64,000 nt of DNA from Treponema sp. (GCA_009781475.1 WQYB01000007.1:1-64000); one strand, 5' to 3'; numbered from the stretch's first letter, positions 1 to 9,561 are shown. Notes: generated by a model not told the origin, from the sequence alone. Program-made: numbers and translations.

Positions 1-1002
1 ACAGCGGCAATTATCGGAATAGAAAAAAATGTTATTAAAAACGAAGGTAATTTAAATTCGGAAACAGGGCTTCCTCTTTCTGTTTTTAATGTAAGAGCTG
101 AACATGAAGTCGGTATTTTTGAATTAGGAATGAATAGACCTAACGAGATTTCAGAAATCACTGATGTGTTAAAACCAAACATCGCTTTGGTAACAAACAT
201 AGGTTCTGCCCATATCGAATATTTCGGCAGCAAAGAGAAAATAGTTAACGAAAAAAAATGTATTTATAATTTTTTAAATAATGATGATATTGCTTTAGTA
301 CCTAAAAATGACGAGTTTGCAGATGAGCTTGCAGACGGCGTAAACGGAAAAATAAAATACTATAGCGCAAACAGCTTTACAGAATTCGGCGGAGCGTTAA
401 GTTTAGGTATCGAAGGAACAGAAATTTTATGGGCTGGCGAAAAAATACATTTTGCGCTTCCCGGTAAACATAATTTGGATGATGCGATGGCAGCTATTGC
501 TATTGCAAAAGAAATTCCTGTAAGCGATAAAGCGATTAAACAGGGGTTGGAATCAGTAAAACCGCTTTTTGGAAGGCTTGAGATTTTAAAGGGACGAGTT
601 ACTGTAATACGAGATTGTTATAATGCAAACCCTGAATCCACAGCAAAAAGCATCGAGTTTTGTGATTCAATCGAATGGTCTGCAAGAAAAGTGTATGTTA
701 TCGCTGATATGCTGGAATTAGGCGGTATGTCAGTTTCCGAACATAAAAAAATCGGTTTTCTTTTATCGGTATCAGCGGCAAAAAAAGTTTTTTTATTCGG
801 CGAAGAAATAAAAAAAGCGGCGGATTGTCTTTGCGATAATGATAAACCGTATTTTTATACAAATGATATAAATGAGCTTTCAAAAGCTCTTGACAGTTTT
901 ATTAAACAAGGCGATCTTGTGCTTTTAAAAGGCTCGCGCGGATGCGCTTTGGAAAGATTAACTGATATGTTAATCGCCCAGGAGGTAAAAAGTGTTTTAT
1001 GA
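1..1002 (+). CDS. murF: UDP-N-acetylmuramoyl-tripeptide--D-Ala-D-Ala ligase (MurF), 5' truncated
   Basis: MurF adds D-Ala-D-Ala to the UDP-MurNAc tripeptide in the cytoplasm, the last soluble step of peptidoglycan precursor synthesis. Frame 1 is open from the first base of the window, so the start lies outside; 333 residues are visible. The Mur-ligase central-domain motif NLNSETGLPLSVF sits at about residues 17-29 and is followed by EVGIFELGMNR. The C-terminal ligase domain holds DCYNANPES near residue 206 and LLKGSRG near the end. The ATP-binding P-loop must be upstream of the window. The 3' end overlaps mraY by 11 nt, consistent with one operon. An internal ATG at 130 is not a credible start, because conserved sequence extends upstream of it. 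Confidence 0.95.
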   Translation, partial: TAAIIGIEKNVIKNEGNLNSETGLPLSVFNVRAEHEVGIFELGMNRPNEISEITDVLKPNIALVTNIGSAHIEYFGSKEKIVNEKKCIYNFLNNDDIALVPKNDEFADELADGVNGKIKYYSANSFTEFGGALSLGIEGTEILWAGEKIHFALPGKHNLDDAMAAIAIAKEIPVSDKAIKQGLESVKPLFGRLEILKGRVTVIRDCYNANPESTAKSIEFCDSIEWSARKVYVIADMLELGGMSVSEHKKIGFLLSVSAAKKVFLFGEEIKKAADCLCDNDKPYFYTNDINELSKALDSFIKQGDLVLLKGSRGCALERLTDMLIAQEVKSVL

Positions 1003-2071
1003 ATTGATTGAGCTTTTATACAGCTTTTTTACTCCGTTCCGTGTTTTCGGTTATCTTACATTCAGAAGCGCTTTTGCCGCTCTTACAACTTTATTAATTT
1101 GTTTTATTTTCGGCGGCAGAATTATCGAATTTTTAAGAACGTTAAAAATAGGACAGTCAATAAGACAGGACGGACCTGCAACACATTTAATAAAATCAGG
1201 AACTCCGACAATGGGCGGAATGTTTATTATAATGTCCGTAATTATTGCCATGTTAATGTGGGGTAATTTGCAAAACAGGCTTATCTGGATAACAATGGGA
1301 GCATTTTTGGCATTCGGCGTAATCGGTTTTATCGATGATTATTTAAAAGTAACAAGAGGTAATTCTGACGGACTTCGTGCGTGGGTTAAACTTGTAATGC
1401 AGTTTGCTGTGGCTATATCAATTGTTTTAATTATTTATTTTACAGGTACTGAAGACACAACAGCATTATACATACCATTTTTTAAAGACCCTGTTTTAGA
1501 TATGGGTTTTTGGTGGATACCTTTTGCAGTATTACTGGTTGTAGGTGAATCAAACGCAGTTAACTTTTCTGACGGGCTCGATGGTTTATTGGCAGGTCTT
1601 TTAATAATAGTTTTTCTTACACTTGCTGTTTTAACATATATTACAGGAAGAATCGATTATTCTGAATATCTTGGTATTCCGTATATTCCGGAAGCGGGCG
1701 AGTTAACAGTTTTTTGTTTAGCCGCAGCAGGTGCTTGTGTGGGTTTCCTTTGGTTTAACGCTCACCCGGCAGAAGTTTTTATGGGTGATACAGGTTCTCT
1801 TTCGTTAGGCGGCGTAATTGCAGTAATTTCACTTATAACTAAAAAAGAATTATTGATTTTAGTTATAGGAGGTGTTTTTGTTCTGGAAATTGCATCTGTA
1901 ATAATTCAAGTGGTATCTTTTAAATTAAGAAAAAAGAGAGTATTTAAGATGGCTCCGCTTCATCATCATTACGAACTGATGGGATGGTCGGAAATAAAAA
2001 CTGTAATCCGTTTTTGGATATTGGGCGGAATATTTGCGGTAATCGCCCTTTCAACTTTAAAAATTCAATAA
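992..2071 (+). CDS. mraY: Phospho-N-acetylmuramoyl-pentapeptide-transferase (MraY)
   Basis: MraY transfers phospho-MurNAc-pentapeptide from UDP to undecaprenyl phosphate, forming lipid I in the inner membrane. The protein has 359 residues, normal for the family, and about ten hydrophobic segments. Family motifs are all visible: TMGGMFI near residue 73, FIDDYLKVTRGNSDGL near 112, NAVNFSDGLDGLLAG near 188, MGDTGSLSLGG near 264, and the HHHYELMGW loop near 324. The start is GTG at 992, chosen because GGAGGT at 981-986 lies 5 nt upstream. It overlaps murF by 11 nt. The gene is followed 9 nt later by ftsW, so murD, which often intervenes, is absent here. Confidence 0.97.
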   Translation: MFYELIELLYSFFTPFRVFGYLTFRSAFAALTTLLICFIFGGRIIEFLRTLKIGQSIRQDGPATHLIKSGTPTMGGMFIIMSVIIAMLMWGNLQNRLIWITMGAFLAFGVIGFIDDYLKVTRGNSDGLRAWVKLVMQFAVAISIVLIIYFTGTEDTTALYIPFFKDPVLDMGFWWIPFAVLLVVGESNAVNFSDGLDGLLAGLLIIVFLTLAVLTYITGRIDYSEYLGIPYIPEAGELTVFCLAAAGACVGFLWFNAHPAEVFMGDTGSLSLGGVIAVISLITKKELLILVIGGVFVLEIASVIIQVVSFKLRKKRVFKMAPLHHHYELMGWSEIKTVIRFWILGGIFAVIALSTLKIQ

Positions 2072-2080
2072 GGAATTTTA

Positions 2081-3292
2081 ATGTATCAATTTGATGCTGA
2101 AAGAACATTAAATCAAAAAACAACAGTTCATCTGTTTTACTTCTGCGTTATACTGCTTTTGGGCACTGGTCTTGTTACTCTTTATTCAGCATCATATTCA
2201 TTTGCAGAACGTTTTTTCAGAGACGGAAATTATTTTTTTACAAGACAATTAATTTTTGGAGTAATTGGCATAATAGCGTTTTTTATATTTGCGCATATAA
2301 ATATTAATACTTTAAGAAAATGCACTATGCCTTTTGTAATTATCGCAGCTTCGTTATGTGTTTTAACTTTAGTACCCGGTATTGGAATTGAACGTTACGG
2401 CGCTTCCCGGTGGATCGAAGTCGGCTCGCTGTCTTATCAGCCTTCAGAAATGGTTAAATTTGTACTTCCGCTTTATTTGGCTCATATCTTTGATAAAAAA
2501 TTCAATAATTTATCAATTAAAGCAGAAGAAAATTCTCCTTTAAACAATCTTTATTCAAGCATATTACCTCCTGTATTGGTAACAGGGTTATTTTTTGTTC
2601 TAATATATCTTCAAAATAATTTTTCTACAGCAGTTTTTATTTTATTTAATGCTTTAATTATTTTCTTTCTGGTCGGAGTACGTTATCGTTATTTCCTTGC
2701 GGCAATTGTAATGATAATTCCTGTAGCAGCTCTTTTGGTTTTTACAAAAGAACACAGGGTAAGACGTCTTATAAGTTTTATTAAACCCGAATGGGACCCG
2801 CTGGGAGCCGGTTTCCAGGTTAATGCAAGCAAGGATACGATTGTTTCAAGCGGTTTTTGGGGTAAAGGTATCGGCGAAGGAACCCGGAAAATATCAAGTG
2901 TGCCGGAAATTCATTCGGATTTTATATTCAGCGCGTATGTAGAAGAAACAGGGTTTATCGGTATAATTTTATTTTTTGCTTTATTTACAGTTTTTGCTAT
3001 TTTAGGATATAAAGCGGCTTTAAACAGTAAATCGGTATTTGGAAAACTTCTAGCCGCCGGATTAACCACAATTATTGTAACGCAGGCTTTATTAAATATT
3101 GCTGTTGTTTCCGGGGCGCTGCCTGCAACCGGTATTCCTTTACCTTTCTTTTCTGCGGGGGGTTCTTCGCTTTTAACAACACTTGTCTGCGCAGGGTTAA
3201 TAATTAATGTCGCTAAAAATGACAGACAAAATATAAATGAAGATACTGTAAATACAGATTTTAATTATTCGGAGGAAAAAATTGAGTACTGA
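2081..3292 (+). CDS. ftsW: Septal SEDS glycosyltransferase FtsW
   Basis: FtsW is the SEDS-family peptidoglycan polymerase of the divisome, working with a class B penicillin-binding protein at the septum. The 403-residue protein is polytopic. It carries the SEDS signature GASRWIEVGSLSYQPSEMVKF at about residues 107-127 and the C-terminal PATGIPLPFFSAGGSSLL motif near residue 350. Its place between mraY and divIB, in a division cluster, favours FtsW over the elongation paralogue RodA. The short hydrophilic C-terminal tail overlaps the divIB start by 11 nt. The upstream spacing to mraY is 9 nt, with a weak AGGA as ribosome-binding site. Confidence 0.93.
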   Translation: MYQFDAERTLNQKTTVHLFYFCVILLLGTGLVTLYSASYSFAERFFRDGNYFFTRQLIFGVIGIIAFFIFAHININTLRKCTMPFVIIAASLCVLTLVPGIGIERYGASRWIEVGSLSYQPSEMVKFVLPLYLAHIFDKKFNNLSIKAEENSPLNNLYSSILPPVLVTGLFFVLIYLQNNFSTAVFILFNALIIFFLVGVRYRYFLAAIVMIIPVAALLVFTKEHRVRRLISFIKPEWDPLGAGFQVNASKDTIVSSGFWGKGIGEGTRKISSVPEIHSDFIFSAYVEETGFIGIILFFALFTVFAILGYKAALNSKSVFGKLLAAGLTTIIVTQALLNIAVVSGALPATGIPLPFFSAGGSSLLTTLVCAGLIINVAKNDRQNINEDTVNTDFNYSEEKIEY

Positions 3293-4112
3293 TTATTATT
3301 ATGCCGCCTCAGATGATTATTCTGTTAAAAGAAAATCCGCGGGTAAAATTGAAAAAGGATTAAAAAGACTTATCATTATTGCCGCTGTTATTATAGCTGC
3401 GCATATTATTTGGTTATTCGGCGTAAGTCCGTTTATTCCATTTTCTACAATTGATGTACACGGATTTTCTGATCTGCAGCGTAACAATGTTCTAACCATC
3501 GCAGGTATCGATGAATATTCGTCATTCATATCAACAAATACAAAAATAATACAGGAAAAACTTTCCGCTGTCGCTCTTGTAGAATCGGCAGTTGTAATAA
3601 AACGTTTTCCAGACAGGCTTTCAATTTTCCTTTATCCCCGTGAACCTGCTGCTGTAGCGTTAACAAATGTAAATTCAAAACAGGTTCCCGTATATATTGA
3701 CAGACACGGAGTATTTTTTAAAATAGGCAATAGCGATTCACAGGAATATATGGATCTTCCGGTTCTGTCCGGAATTGATAATCCTCAGATAAATATGCGT
3801 CTTCCAACTGCGCTTGTTTCACTTGTAGAAAGTCTGGCAGTAATTTCTTCTAATTCTCCTGAACTGTTATCTGCAATTTCCGAAATTCGGATTGAAAGAA
3901 AAACATGGGATGGCTTTGATTTGGTTTTGTTTCCTGTTCACAGTTCAATAAGGGTAAGAATTGAAAATAATTTAACAGAACATACGCTTCGGTATATGCT
4001 GCTTATGTTAAATGTTTTCGAAAATGAACCTAAACCGCTTGATTATCAAAAACCGTATGAAATTGATTTTAGATCCGGTATGGGATCATATAAAATAGGG
4101 GAGCAGTCATGA
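3282..4112 (+). CDS. divIB: Cell-division protein FtsQ/DivIB (POTRA domain)
   Basis: FtsQ/DivIB is a bitopic divisome scaffold that links the early cytoplasmic ring to the periplasmic synthesis enzymes. The 276-residue protein has a charged cytoplasmic N-terminus and one membrane segment at about residues 29-50. A POTRA domain starts at TIDVHGFSDLQRNNVLTIAGI, and the DivIB/FtsQ beta domain follows, with VYIDRHGVFF near residue 146. The start is a TTG at 3282, supported by GGAGG at 3271-3275. The stop codon overlaps the ATG of ftsA as ATGA, so translation is probably coupled. Sequence conservation in this family is low, so the call rests on architecture and on its position next to ftsA and ftsZ. 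Confidence 0.85.
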   Translation: MSTDYYYAASDDYSVKRKSAGKIEKGLKRLIIIAAVIIAAHIIWLFGVSPFIPFSTIDVHGFSDLQRNNVLTIAGIDEYSSFISTNTKIIQEKLSAVALVESAVVIKRFPDRLSIFLYPREPAAVALTNVNSKQVPVYIDRHGVFFKIGNSDSQEYMDLPVLSGIDNPQINMRLPTALVSLVESLAVISSNSPELLSAISEIRIERKTWDGFDLVLFPVHSSIRVRIENNLTEHTLRYMLLMLNVFENEPKPLDYQKPYEIDFRSGMGSYKIGEQS

Positions 4113-5377
4113 ATAATATAATTGTTTCATTAGACATTGGCTCAACATGGATACGAGTAGTTATTTGTGAACGTGAAACTGACGGAAGTTTAAAAGTTAT
4201 TGGAGTTGGAAAACGTCCGTCTACAGGTTTAAGAAAAGGCGTAGTTGTTAATATCGAAGCTACCCTCCGTGCAATTGCAGCGGCGATTGAAGATGCGGAA
4301 ATGATGAGCGGTTTGGAAGTAACCGATTGCTGGACAGGAATAGGCGGAAATCATATAAGCGGGATTAACTCGCGCGGAGTTGTGGGAGTTACAGGGAAGA
4401 GAAAAGATACAAGAGAAAGAGAAATTGATCAGGATGATATTGATCGTGTAATAGAAGCGGCAAAAGCTGTTGTAATTCCGACTGACCGCCAAATTCTGGA
4501 AGTAATTCCGCAGAATTTTAAAGTAGATGATCAAAAAGGAATAAGAAACCCAATCGATATGATCGGGGTGCGTCTTGAATCTGATGTTCATATAATTACA
4601 TGCGCTGTAACAGGCGCACAGAATTTAATAAAATGTGTAAATCGCGCCGGCTTTAGAGTAAATGAACTTATATTGCAAACGCTTGCCGCAGGAAAAGCAG
4701 TTCTTACACAGGAAGAAATTGATCTTGGAGTTTTGTTACTCGATCTTGGCGGCGGAACAACTGATGTTCTAGTTTATGTAGAAGGCACTCCGTATTCGAC
4801 ATATACAATACCGGCAGGCGGAACGCAGGTAACAAGTGATATTTCAATAATTAAAAATATTTCACTTGAAAACGCAGAGAAAATTAAAATTGACGCAGGC
4901 TGCTGCTGGGATGCTCTGTTAGACGACGATGATACTGTAATAGTACCGGGTGTCGGCGGAAGACCTCCGATGTCAATTCCAAGATCGCAGATTTTATCGA
5001 TTATTAAACCCAGAATGGGAGAAATATTTAAACTTGTAAAACAGCAGATAGATACTTTAAACTTAAGCCGTCCATTGGGAGGCGGAGTTGTTTTAACAGG
5101 CGGAACAGCAGAGCTGCCCGGCGTTGTTGAACTTGCAAATCAGGTTTTAAAATTACCTGCAAGACTTGGAACTCCGATACCTACGCAGAATTTAGGAGGG
5201 CTTGTAGAAGAATACCGCACTCCTTCTTACGCTACTGTTATAGGATTAGCGCTTGAAGGAAACAGAAGATCAAATATGGAAAGCGGTGAAAGCGGTTCGG
5301 ATTCACGCCAGAATGACAAAAAAAATATGGCGTTAATAAGTAAATTAAAGTTATGGTTAAAGGAAGAATTTTTTTGA
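4109..5377 (+). CDS. ftsA: Cell-division actin-like ATPase FtsA
   Basis: FtsA is the actin-like protein that tethers FtsZ filaments to the membrane and recruits the divisome. The 422-residue protein shows the actin-fold phosphate motifs SLDIGSTWIRVVI near residue 7, LLLDLGGGTTDVLVY near residue 210 and GGGVVLTGGTAELPGV near residue 325. A C-terminal amphipathic helix, ALISKLKLWLKEEFF, is the expected membrane-targeting sequence. It overlaps divIB by 4 nt. The 163 nt to ftsZ contain a long hairpin repeat (5402-5483) and a possible separate ftsZ promoter, so ftsA may be the end of one transcription unit. Confidence 0.96.
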   Translation: MNNIIVSLDIGSTWIRVVICERETDGSLKVIGVGKRPSTGLRKGVVVNIEATLRAIAAAIEDAEMMSGLEVTDCWTGIGGNHISGINSRGVVGVTGKRKDTREREIDQDDIDRVIEAAKAVVIPTDRQILEVIPQNFKVDDQKGIRNPIDMIGVRLESDVHIITCAVTGAQNLIKCVNRAGFRVNELILQTLAAGKAVLTQEEIDLGVLLLDLGGGTTDVLVYVEGTPYSTYTIPAGGTQVTSDISIIKNISLENAEKIKIDAGCCWDALLDDDDTVIVPGVGGRPPMSIPRSQILSIIKPRMGEIFKLVKQQIDTLNLSRPLGGGVVLTGGTAELPGVVELANQVLKLPARLGTPIPTQNLGGLVEEYRTPSYATVIGLALEGNRRSNMESGESGSDSRQNDKKNMALISKLKLWLKEEFF

Positions 5378-5401
5378 TGGAAATGTTCAAGAAGAAAGAA
5401 A

Positions 5402-5483
5402 AACCACAGAGGACACGGAGTTTCACAGAGTCGCGATACGATAGCTCATTCTTCCTCCGTGTTTCTCCGTGTACTCCGTGGTT
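5402..5483. repeat. Heptamer-periodic inverted repeat, ftsA-ftsZ copy
   Basis: The left arm is 5402-5430 and the right arm is 5455-5483; the arms are near-perfect reverse complements separated by 24 nt. Each arm is built from three CACGGAG-like heptamers spaced 10-11 nt apart, with CCAC at the outer end. The transcript would fold into a stem of about 29 bp between ftsA and ftsZ. The same sequence organisation recurs at 18992-19073 and 57459-57547, so this is a dispersed family and not a gene-specific element. The right arm is followed by a T-rich stretch at 5487-5496, so weak termination is possible. Confidence 0.9.
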
Positions 5484-5496
5484 AACTTCTTTTTTT

Positions 5497-5525
5497 AAGA
5501 CAATCTAATCAATTAAAGATATAAA
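5497..5525 (+). promoter_or_regulatory. Possible sigma-70 promoter of ftsZ
   Basis: AAGACA at 5497-5502 is followed after 17 nt by TATAAA at 5520-5525. The -10 box ends 15 nt before the ftsZ ATG, and a G-rich ribosome-binding site (GGGGGGA) starts within that gap. The -35 box matches only four of six consensus bases, so this is a candidate only. It would let ftsZ be transcribed independently of the hairpin upstream. Confidence 0.35.
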
Positions 5526-5540
5526 ATTGGGGGGATAGTA

Positions 5541-6869
5541 ATGAATGTTTTAGCGGTATGTGAGCTTGCGGCAAATCAGGTTAAGGGGACGCAGTCACCT
5601 GTAATTCAATTTAGACCTCAGGAGAGGTCTAAACAGACAATGTCCTGCGAGGCTTCAGCTTTAAAGGTAGTTTCGTCTAACGATGAAAATCAAATGTTAA
5701 TGAACTACCAGGATGTACCTGCGGTTATAAAAGTAATTGCAGCAGGCGGCGGCGGAGCGAATGCGTTAAACCGCATGATCGATGCAAAATTAACAGGTGT
5801 TAATTTTATCGCTGTAAATACAGATATTCAAGATCTATATAATAAAAGTAAAGCTGATATTAAGATCCAGATTGGCACAAAAATCACAGGCGGATGGGGA
5901 GCCGGAGGAAACCCTGAAATAGGTGAAAAAGCTGCAATTGAAGATCAGAATTTAATCGCTGATGCTCTTGATGATGCTCACATGGTTTTTATTACAGCCG
6001 GAATGGGAGGCGGAACAGGAACAGGTTCGGCTCCGGTTATCGCTAAAATTGCAAAAGACCTTGGCGCTTTAACAGTAGCAGTTGTTACAACTCCTTTTGA
6101 ATTTGAAGCAGATTTCAGAATGAAACAGGCAGAAGAAGGTATTGCTAAACTGCGTGAAGTTGTAGACACATTGATTATTATTCCAAATCAGCACTTATTT
6201 AAAATTGTTGACAATAAAACTACATTCGATAAAGCGTATCATTTGGCAGACGAAGTTTTATGCCGCGCAGTACAGGGAATATCAGAGCTTATCACAAAAA
6301 CCGGTTTTAAAAATACCGATTTTGCCGATGCCAAAACCATTATGAAAGATAAAGGTGATGCTTTAATGGGAATTGGTTACGGGACAGGTGATAATCGTGC
6401 CATGGACGCTGTTAAAAATGCCGTTGATAATCCTTTACTGGAAGACACCAGTATAAACGGAGCTACAGGTGTTTTAATTAATATCGCAGGACCGGAAGAT
6501 ATCACTCTTGTTGAAATACAAAGTATTATTAAATCCATTAAAGAAAAATGCGATTCAAAAGTAAATCTTATACATGGTATAAGAATTGATCCGGAAATGG
6601 AAAGCGGCATTCAGGTAACTGTTATCGCAACAGGTTTCAGACAAACTCAAATAAATGTAAAACAGACAAGAATTGAAAAAATAGAAAATTCAAATATTGT
6701 CGATTTAAATGAATACGGAATGATGCTGGACAGAAAAAAAGGACCGGATTATTTAAACTATCTGCCTCAGCGTGAATACCATGATGATTTGGATGTTCCG
6801 TCTATTATACGCAAACACCATTATCAACTGGAAGAAAAATCGGCTTTGGATTTAGCGGAGAAGTATTAA
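5541..6869 (+). CDS. ftsZ: Cell-division tubulin homologue FtsZ
   Basis: FtsZ is the GTP-dependent tubulin homologue that forms the Z ring. The 442-residue protein has the nucleotide-binding [11 protein letters not shown] at residues 69-79, the tubulin signature [10 protein letters not shown] near 157, and the catalytic T7 loop NTDFADAK near 258. A conserved C-terminal peptide, [11 protein letters not shown], lies near residue 415 and would bind FtsA. About 57 residues precede the usual start of the GTPase core, longer than in most FtsZ proteins. The ATG at 5541 has a strong G-rich ribosome-binding site at 5529-5535, so the extension is probably translated. After the C-terminal peptide there is a further 15-residue tail. 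Confidence 0.97.
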   Translation: MNVLAVCELAANQVKGTQSPVIQFRPQERSKQTMSCEASALKVVSSNDENQMLMNYQDVPAVIKVIAAGGGGANALNRMIDAKLTGVNFIAVNTDIQDLYNKSKADIKIQIGTKITGGWGAGGNPEIGEKAAIEDQNLIADALDDAHMVFITAGMGGGTGTGSAPVIAKIAKDLGALTVAVVTTPFEFEADFRMKQAEEGIAKLREVVDTLIIIPNQHLFKIVDNKTTFDKAYHLADEVLCRAVQGISELITKTGFKNTDFADAKTIMKDKGDALMGIGYGTGDNRAMDAVKNAVDNPLLEDTSINGATGVLINIAGPEDITLVEIQSIIKSIKEKCDSKVNLIHGIRIDPEMESGIQVTVIATGFRQTQINVKQTRIEKIENSNIVDLNEYGMMLDRKKGPDYLNYLPQREYHDDLDVPSIIRKHHYQLEEKSALDLAEKY

Positions 6870-6870
6870 T

Positions 6871-7794
6871 TTGGAAAAAAATATTCTTTTAAAAAGATAT
6901 TGTTCCCGGCTTATTGCGATAGAACGTCTGTCTGAACTGACAAAAGAATGCTACCGTTTCGAAATTGCACGTTTTTTAAATTATATGGAAAACGAAAAAA
7001 TGAAACTGGAAAATGCAGATGCGGATTTTTTATCGGTTTATCTTATTAAACGCAGGAATATTGATGATATTGATTCCCGTACAGCCGCAAAAGCGATATC
7101 TGCATTAAGATCATTTTTTAGATTTGCAGTAGATGAAAGGCTTAGAAATGACAATCCTGCAGATCTTCTTGAAGGTCCAAGGCAAAAAGTTAAATTACCC
7201 GAGGTAATGGACAAGGATACCATTGAAGATTTTTTAAACTTGATTGATTTATCAAAACCGCAGGGAGAAAGAGACAAGTGTCTTTTTGAACTGATATATT
7301 CATCGGGATTGCGTGTTTCTGAAGCAGTAAGATTAAATATCATGGATATTGATTTTGATAACAATGGCGGAATAGCGAAAGTAAGGGGAAAGGGAGATAA
7401 AGAGCGTATTGTGATTTTTGGTAAAGAAGCGGCAGCTCAATTAAATCATTACATTAGCTATGTCCGCCCAAAGATGGCAGGTACTGTAAATAAAAGCCGG
7501 GCGCTGTATATTAGTAAGAGCGGAAAAAGGCTTTCCAGAAAAGGTATCTGGAAAAATTACGCAAAATGGGCAAATTTAGCCGGAACTTCATCGCATATAC
7601 ATACATTGCGGCATAGTTTTGCGACTTCGCTTCTTGAAGGCGGAGCAGATTTAAGGACAGTTCAGGAATTATTGGGACATTCTGATCTAAGAACAACTCA
7701 GATTTACACGCACATGGAAAGATCGGTACTTAAAGAAAATCACCGGAAATTCCTTCCTAAATTAAATTCCGGCAAAAGTGTGAGTATAGTATGA
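6871..7794 (+). CDS. xerD: Tyrosine recombinase, XerD-like
   Basis: This 307-residue tyrosine recombinase is of the XerC/XerD type that resolves chromosome dimers at dif. It has an N-terminal core-binding SAM-like domain (residues 1-90) and a C-terminal catalytic domain. The catalytic Arg lies in SSGLRVSE near 148, HTLRH is near 244, GHSDLRTT near 270, and the nucleophilic Tyr is in IYTH near 280. The start is TTG at 6871, one base after the ftsZ stop, with GGAG at 6857-6860. A second Xer protein is encoded at 11716. I call this one XerD-like because the other occupies the codV/xerC position next to hslV, but the assignment between C and D is not certain. Confidence 0.8.
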   Translation: MEKNILLKRYCSRLIAIERLSELTKECYRFEIARFLNYMENEKMKLENADADFLSVYLIKRRNIDDIDSRTAAKAISALRSFFRFAVDERLRNDNPADLLEGPRQKVKLPEVMDKDTIEDFLNLIDLSKPQGERDKCLFELIYSSGLRVSEAVRLNIMDIDFDNNGGIAKVRGKGDKERIVIFGKEAAAQLNHYISYVRPKMAGTVNKSRALYISKSGKRLSRKGIWKNYAKWANLAGTSSHIHTLRHSFATSLLEGGADLRTVQELLGHSDLRTTQIYTHMERSVLKENHRKFLPKLNSGKSVSIV

Positions 7795-8540
7795 AAAAAT
7801 TCAGAGATTTTGTTGTAGCGCTGATTATTATTGCCGCTGTTGGTTCATTAATTTATTATATGTATCAAAGAGGAAGTACAAGAACAAATAGGGAACTTGC
7901 AAGGCGCATGCTGGAAATTAGTCCCAAAGGCGGACCGCCTGAAACAATTGACGGACTTCGCCATGCAATTGCGTTATACGAAGATCAGATTGAAAGAAAT
8001 GTAAGGGAAGGAGCGCAGACAGGGGTTTACTGGAAAATACTGGCTACAAGACTTATCGACAGAAAAATGCACAATGATGCGCTGGAGGCTTTAGAAAGAG
8101 CGATTTATTATAATTCTGAAGATCCTGTTCTCTTTTATTTAACAGGAGTTTCTGCCGGGATTGTAGCAAAATCAAGAGTTGGTTTTACAGCTAACGCACC
8201 AATGGAACAGGAACAATATTTCAAACTGGCGGAAAACGCTTATTTAAGAGCTTTACAATTAGACATAACATACACAAGACCTATGTACGGACTTGCGGTT
8301 CTTTACGCATTTGAACTAAATCGTCCGCAGGACGCAATTGTACAGCTTGAACGTTTATTAATGATAACTCCATCTGATATTCCGTCATTGTTTGTACTGG
8401 CAAGATCCTATTATATGCTGGATGATTTTACAAGAGCTATTGAAATATATGACAGTATAGTTGATCGCACCAGGAATAAAGAATTCAGAGAAGAGGCTTT
8501 AAAATTAAAAGATTATATTCAAGGAATGTTATATGAATAA
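7791..8540 (+). CDS. Membrane-anchored TPR-repeat protein
   Basis: The 249-residue protein starts with a short basic stretch and one membrane segment (residues 7-25), so the rest is probably periplasmic or cytoplasmic-membrane tethered. Helical repeats resembling TPRs follow. One is at about residues 95-120 (ALEALERAIYYNSEDPVLFY); others lie near 150-180 and 185-230, including DAIVQLERLLMITPSDIPSL. No catalytic motif is visible. It overlaps xerD by 4 nt (ATGA) and dprA by 8 nt, so it is co-transcribed and probably translationally coupled. The function is unknown; a scaffold role in division or envelope assembly is a guess from location only. Confidence 0.8.
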   Translation: MKKFRDFVVALIIIAAVGSLIYYMYQRGSTRTNRELARRMLEISPKGGPPETIDGLRHAIALYEDQIERNVREGAQTGVYWKILATRLIDRKMHNDALEALERAIYYNSEDPVLFYLTGVSAGIVAKSRVGFTANAPMEQEQYFKLAENAYLRALQLDITYTRPMYGLAVLYAFELNRPQDAIVQLERLLMITPSDIPSLFVLARSYYMLDDFTRAIEIYDSIVDRTRNKEFREEALKLKDYIQGMLYE

Positions 8541-9561
8541 AAAAGGTTTATTGGCGTTAATCATTTCTCTATTACCCGGTTTAAAAATTACGGATAGAAT
8601 AAAAATACTTGAAACATTTGATAATGAAGAAGAATTATTCGTACAGTCAAAAAATGATATAGAAATTATTCTGAATCGCAGATTAAATACATTCTGGGAT
8701 ATAAGCGAAATCTGCGACAGGGCAGGCAGCATTGATACTACTTGCAAAATGAGATCGATTAAATGGGTTTCATGGGATGACTTTGATTATCCTCCGCTTT
8801 TAAGAGAAATGTATGATCCGCCGTGTGTAATTTTTTATAAAGGTGTTCTTCCAAATCCGGAAAAACCTCTATTGGGAATGGTGGGAACAAGAAATCCAAG
8901 TTCGCAGGCTTCTGAGCAGGCATATAAAATAGCGGGTAATCTCGGTAGATGCGGAGTGTCTGTAGTTTCCGGTCTTGCGATTGGAATTGATGCGATGTCT
9001 CACAGGGGTAATTTAATCGGAAACGCTCCCGGTTTCGCTGTATTGGGTTCTGGTTTAGATGAAGTATATCCTTCAGTTAATAGACCTTTAGCAAAAAGGA
9101 TATTGGATTCAGGCGGCGCTTTAATTTCCGAATATCCTCCCGGCACAAAACCTGCAAAATGGACATTTCCTGCAAGAAACAGAATAATCGCCGCTCTTTC
9201 CCGAAGTGTATTGGTAGTAGAAGCTCCGGTTAAATCAGGAGCATTAATAACTGCAGCTTTCGCTTTAGAGCAGGGAAAAGATCTATGGGTTGCAACATCG
9301 GGTATTGATTTGCTTCCTGTTGGTACTGATATAAAAGAGAGCCTGAAGTATGATAAAAGAGGTACAACAAAATTAGCTAATGACGGAGCGGAAATAATTC
9401 ATTCAGCGTGTGATGTGCTTGAAAAATGGGAATTACAAACAGCAAGAAGTTATGTAAATAAAGCCGTTTCGGCTTTTGAATATGGATTAAACGAAGAAGA
9501 ACAGCCGGTAAAAAATAAACTTGTATCTTCAATGGCAGATTTCTTAAAAATCGAAATTTAA
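8533..9561 (+). CDS. dprA: DNA-processing protein DprA/Smf
   Basis: DprA binds incoming single-stranded DNA and loads RecA during natural transformation; it is also conserved in many bacteria not known to be competent. The 342-residue protein has the extended Rossmann fold. MVGTRNPSSQASEQA lies near residue 116, VSGLAIGIDAMSHRG near 147, and LGSGLDEVYPSVNR near 173. Further on are ISEYPPGTKP, FPARNRIIAALS and KSGALITAAFALEQGKD. The N-terminal 80 residues form the usual helical domain, and a short C-terminal tail replaces the DML1-like domain. It overlaps the TPR gene by 8 nt and is followed by topA after 10 nt, a pairing common in bacteria. Confidence 0.95.
   Translation: MNKKGLLALIISLLPGLKITDRIKILETFDNEEELFVQSKNDIEIILNRRLNTFWDISEICDRAGSIDTTCKMRSIKWVSWDDFDYPPLLREMYDPPCVIFYKGVLPNPEKPLLGMVGTRNPSSQASEQAYKIAGNLGRCGVSVVSGLAIGIDAMSHRGNLIGNAPGFAVLGSGLDEVYPSVNRPLAKRILDSGGALISEYPPGTKPAKWTFPARNRIIAALSRSVLVVEAPVKSGALITAAFALEQGKDLWVATSGIDLLPVGTDIKESLKYDKRGTTKLANDGAEIIHSACDVLEKWELQTARSYVNKAVSAFEYGLNEEEQPVKNKLVSSMADFLKIEI

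Noticed and set aside
4229-4591. A 120-codon open frame on the reverse strand inside ftsA
   Set aside because: It overlaps ftsA entirely, has no recognisable motif and no ribosome-binding site.
5402-5483. The heptamer arrays as a CRISPR array
   Set aside because: The units are 7 nt with 3-4 nt gaps, arranged in two inverted arms. There are no 25-40 nt repeats or unique spacers, and no cas genes.
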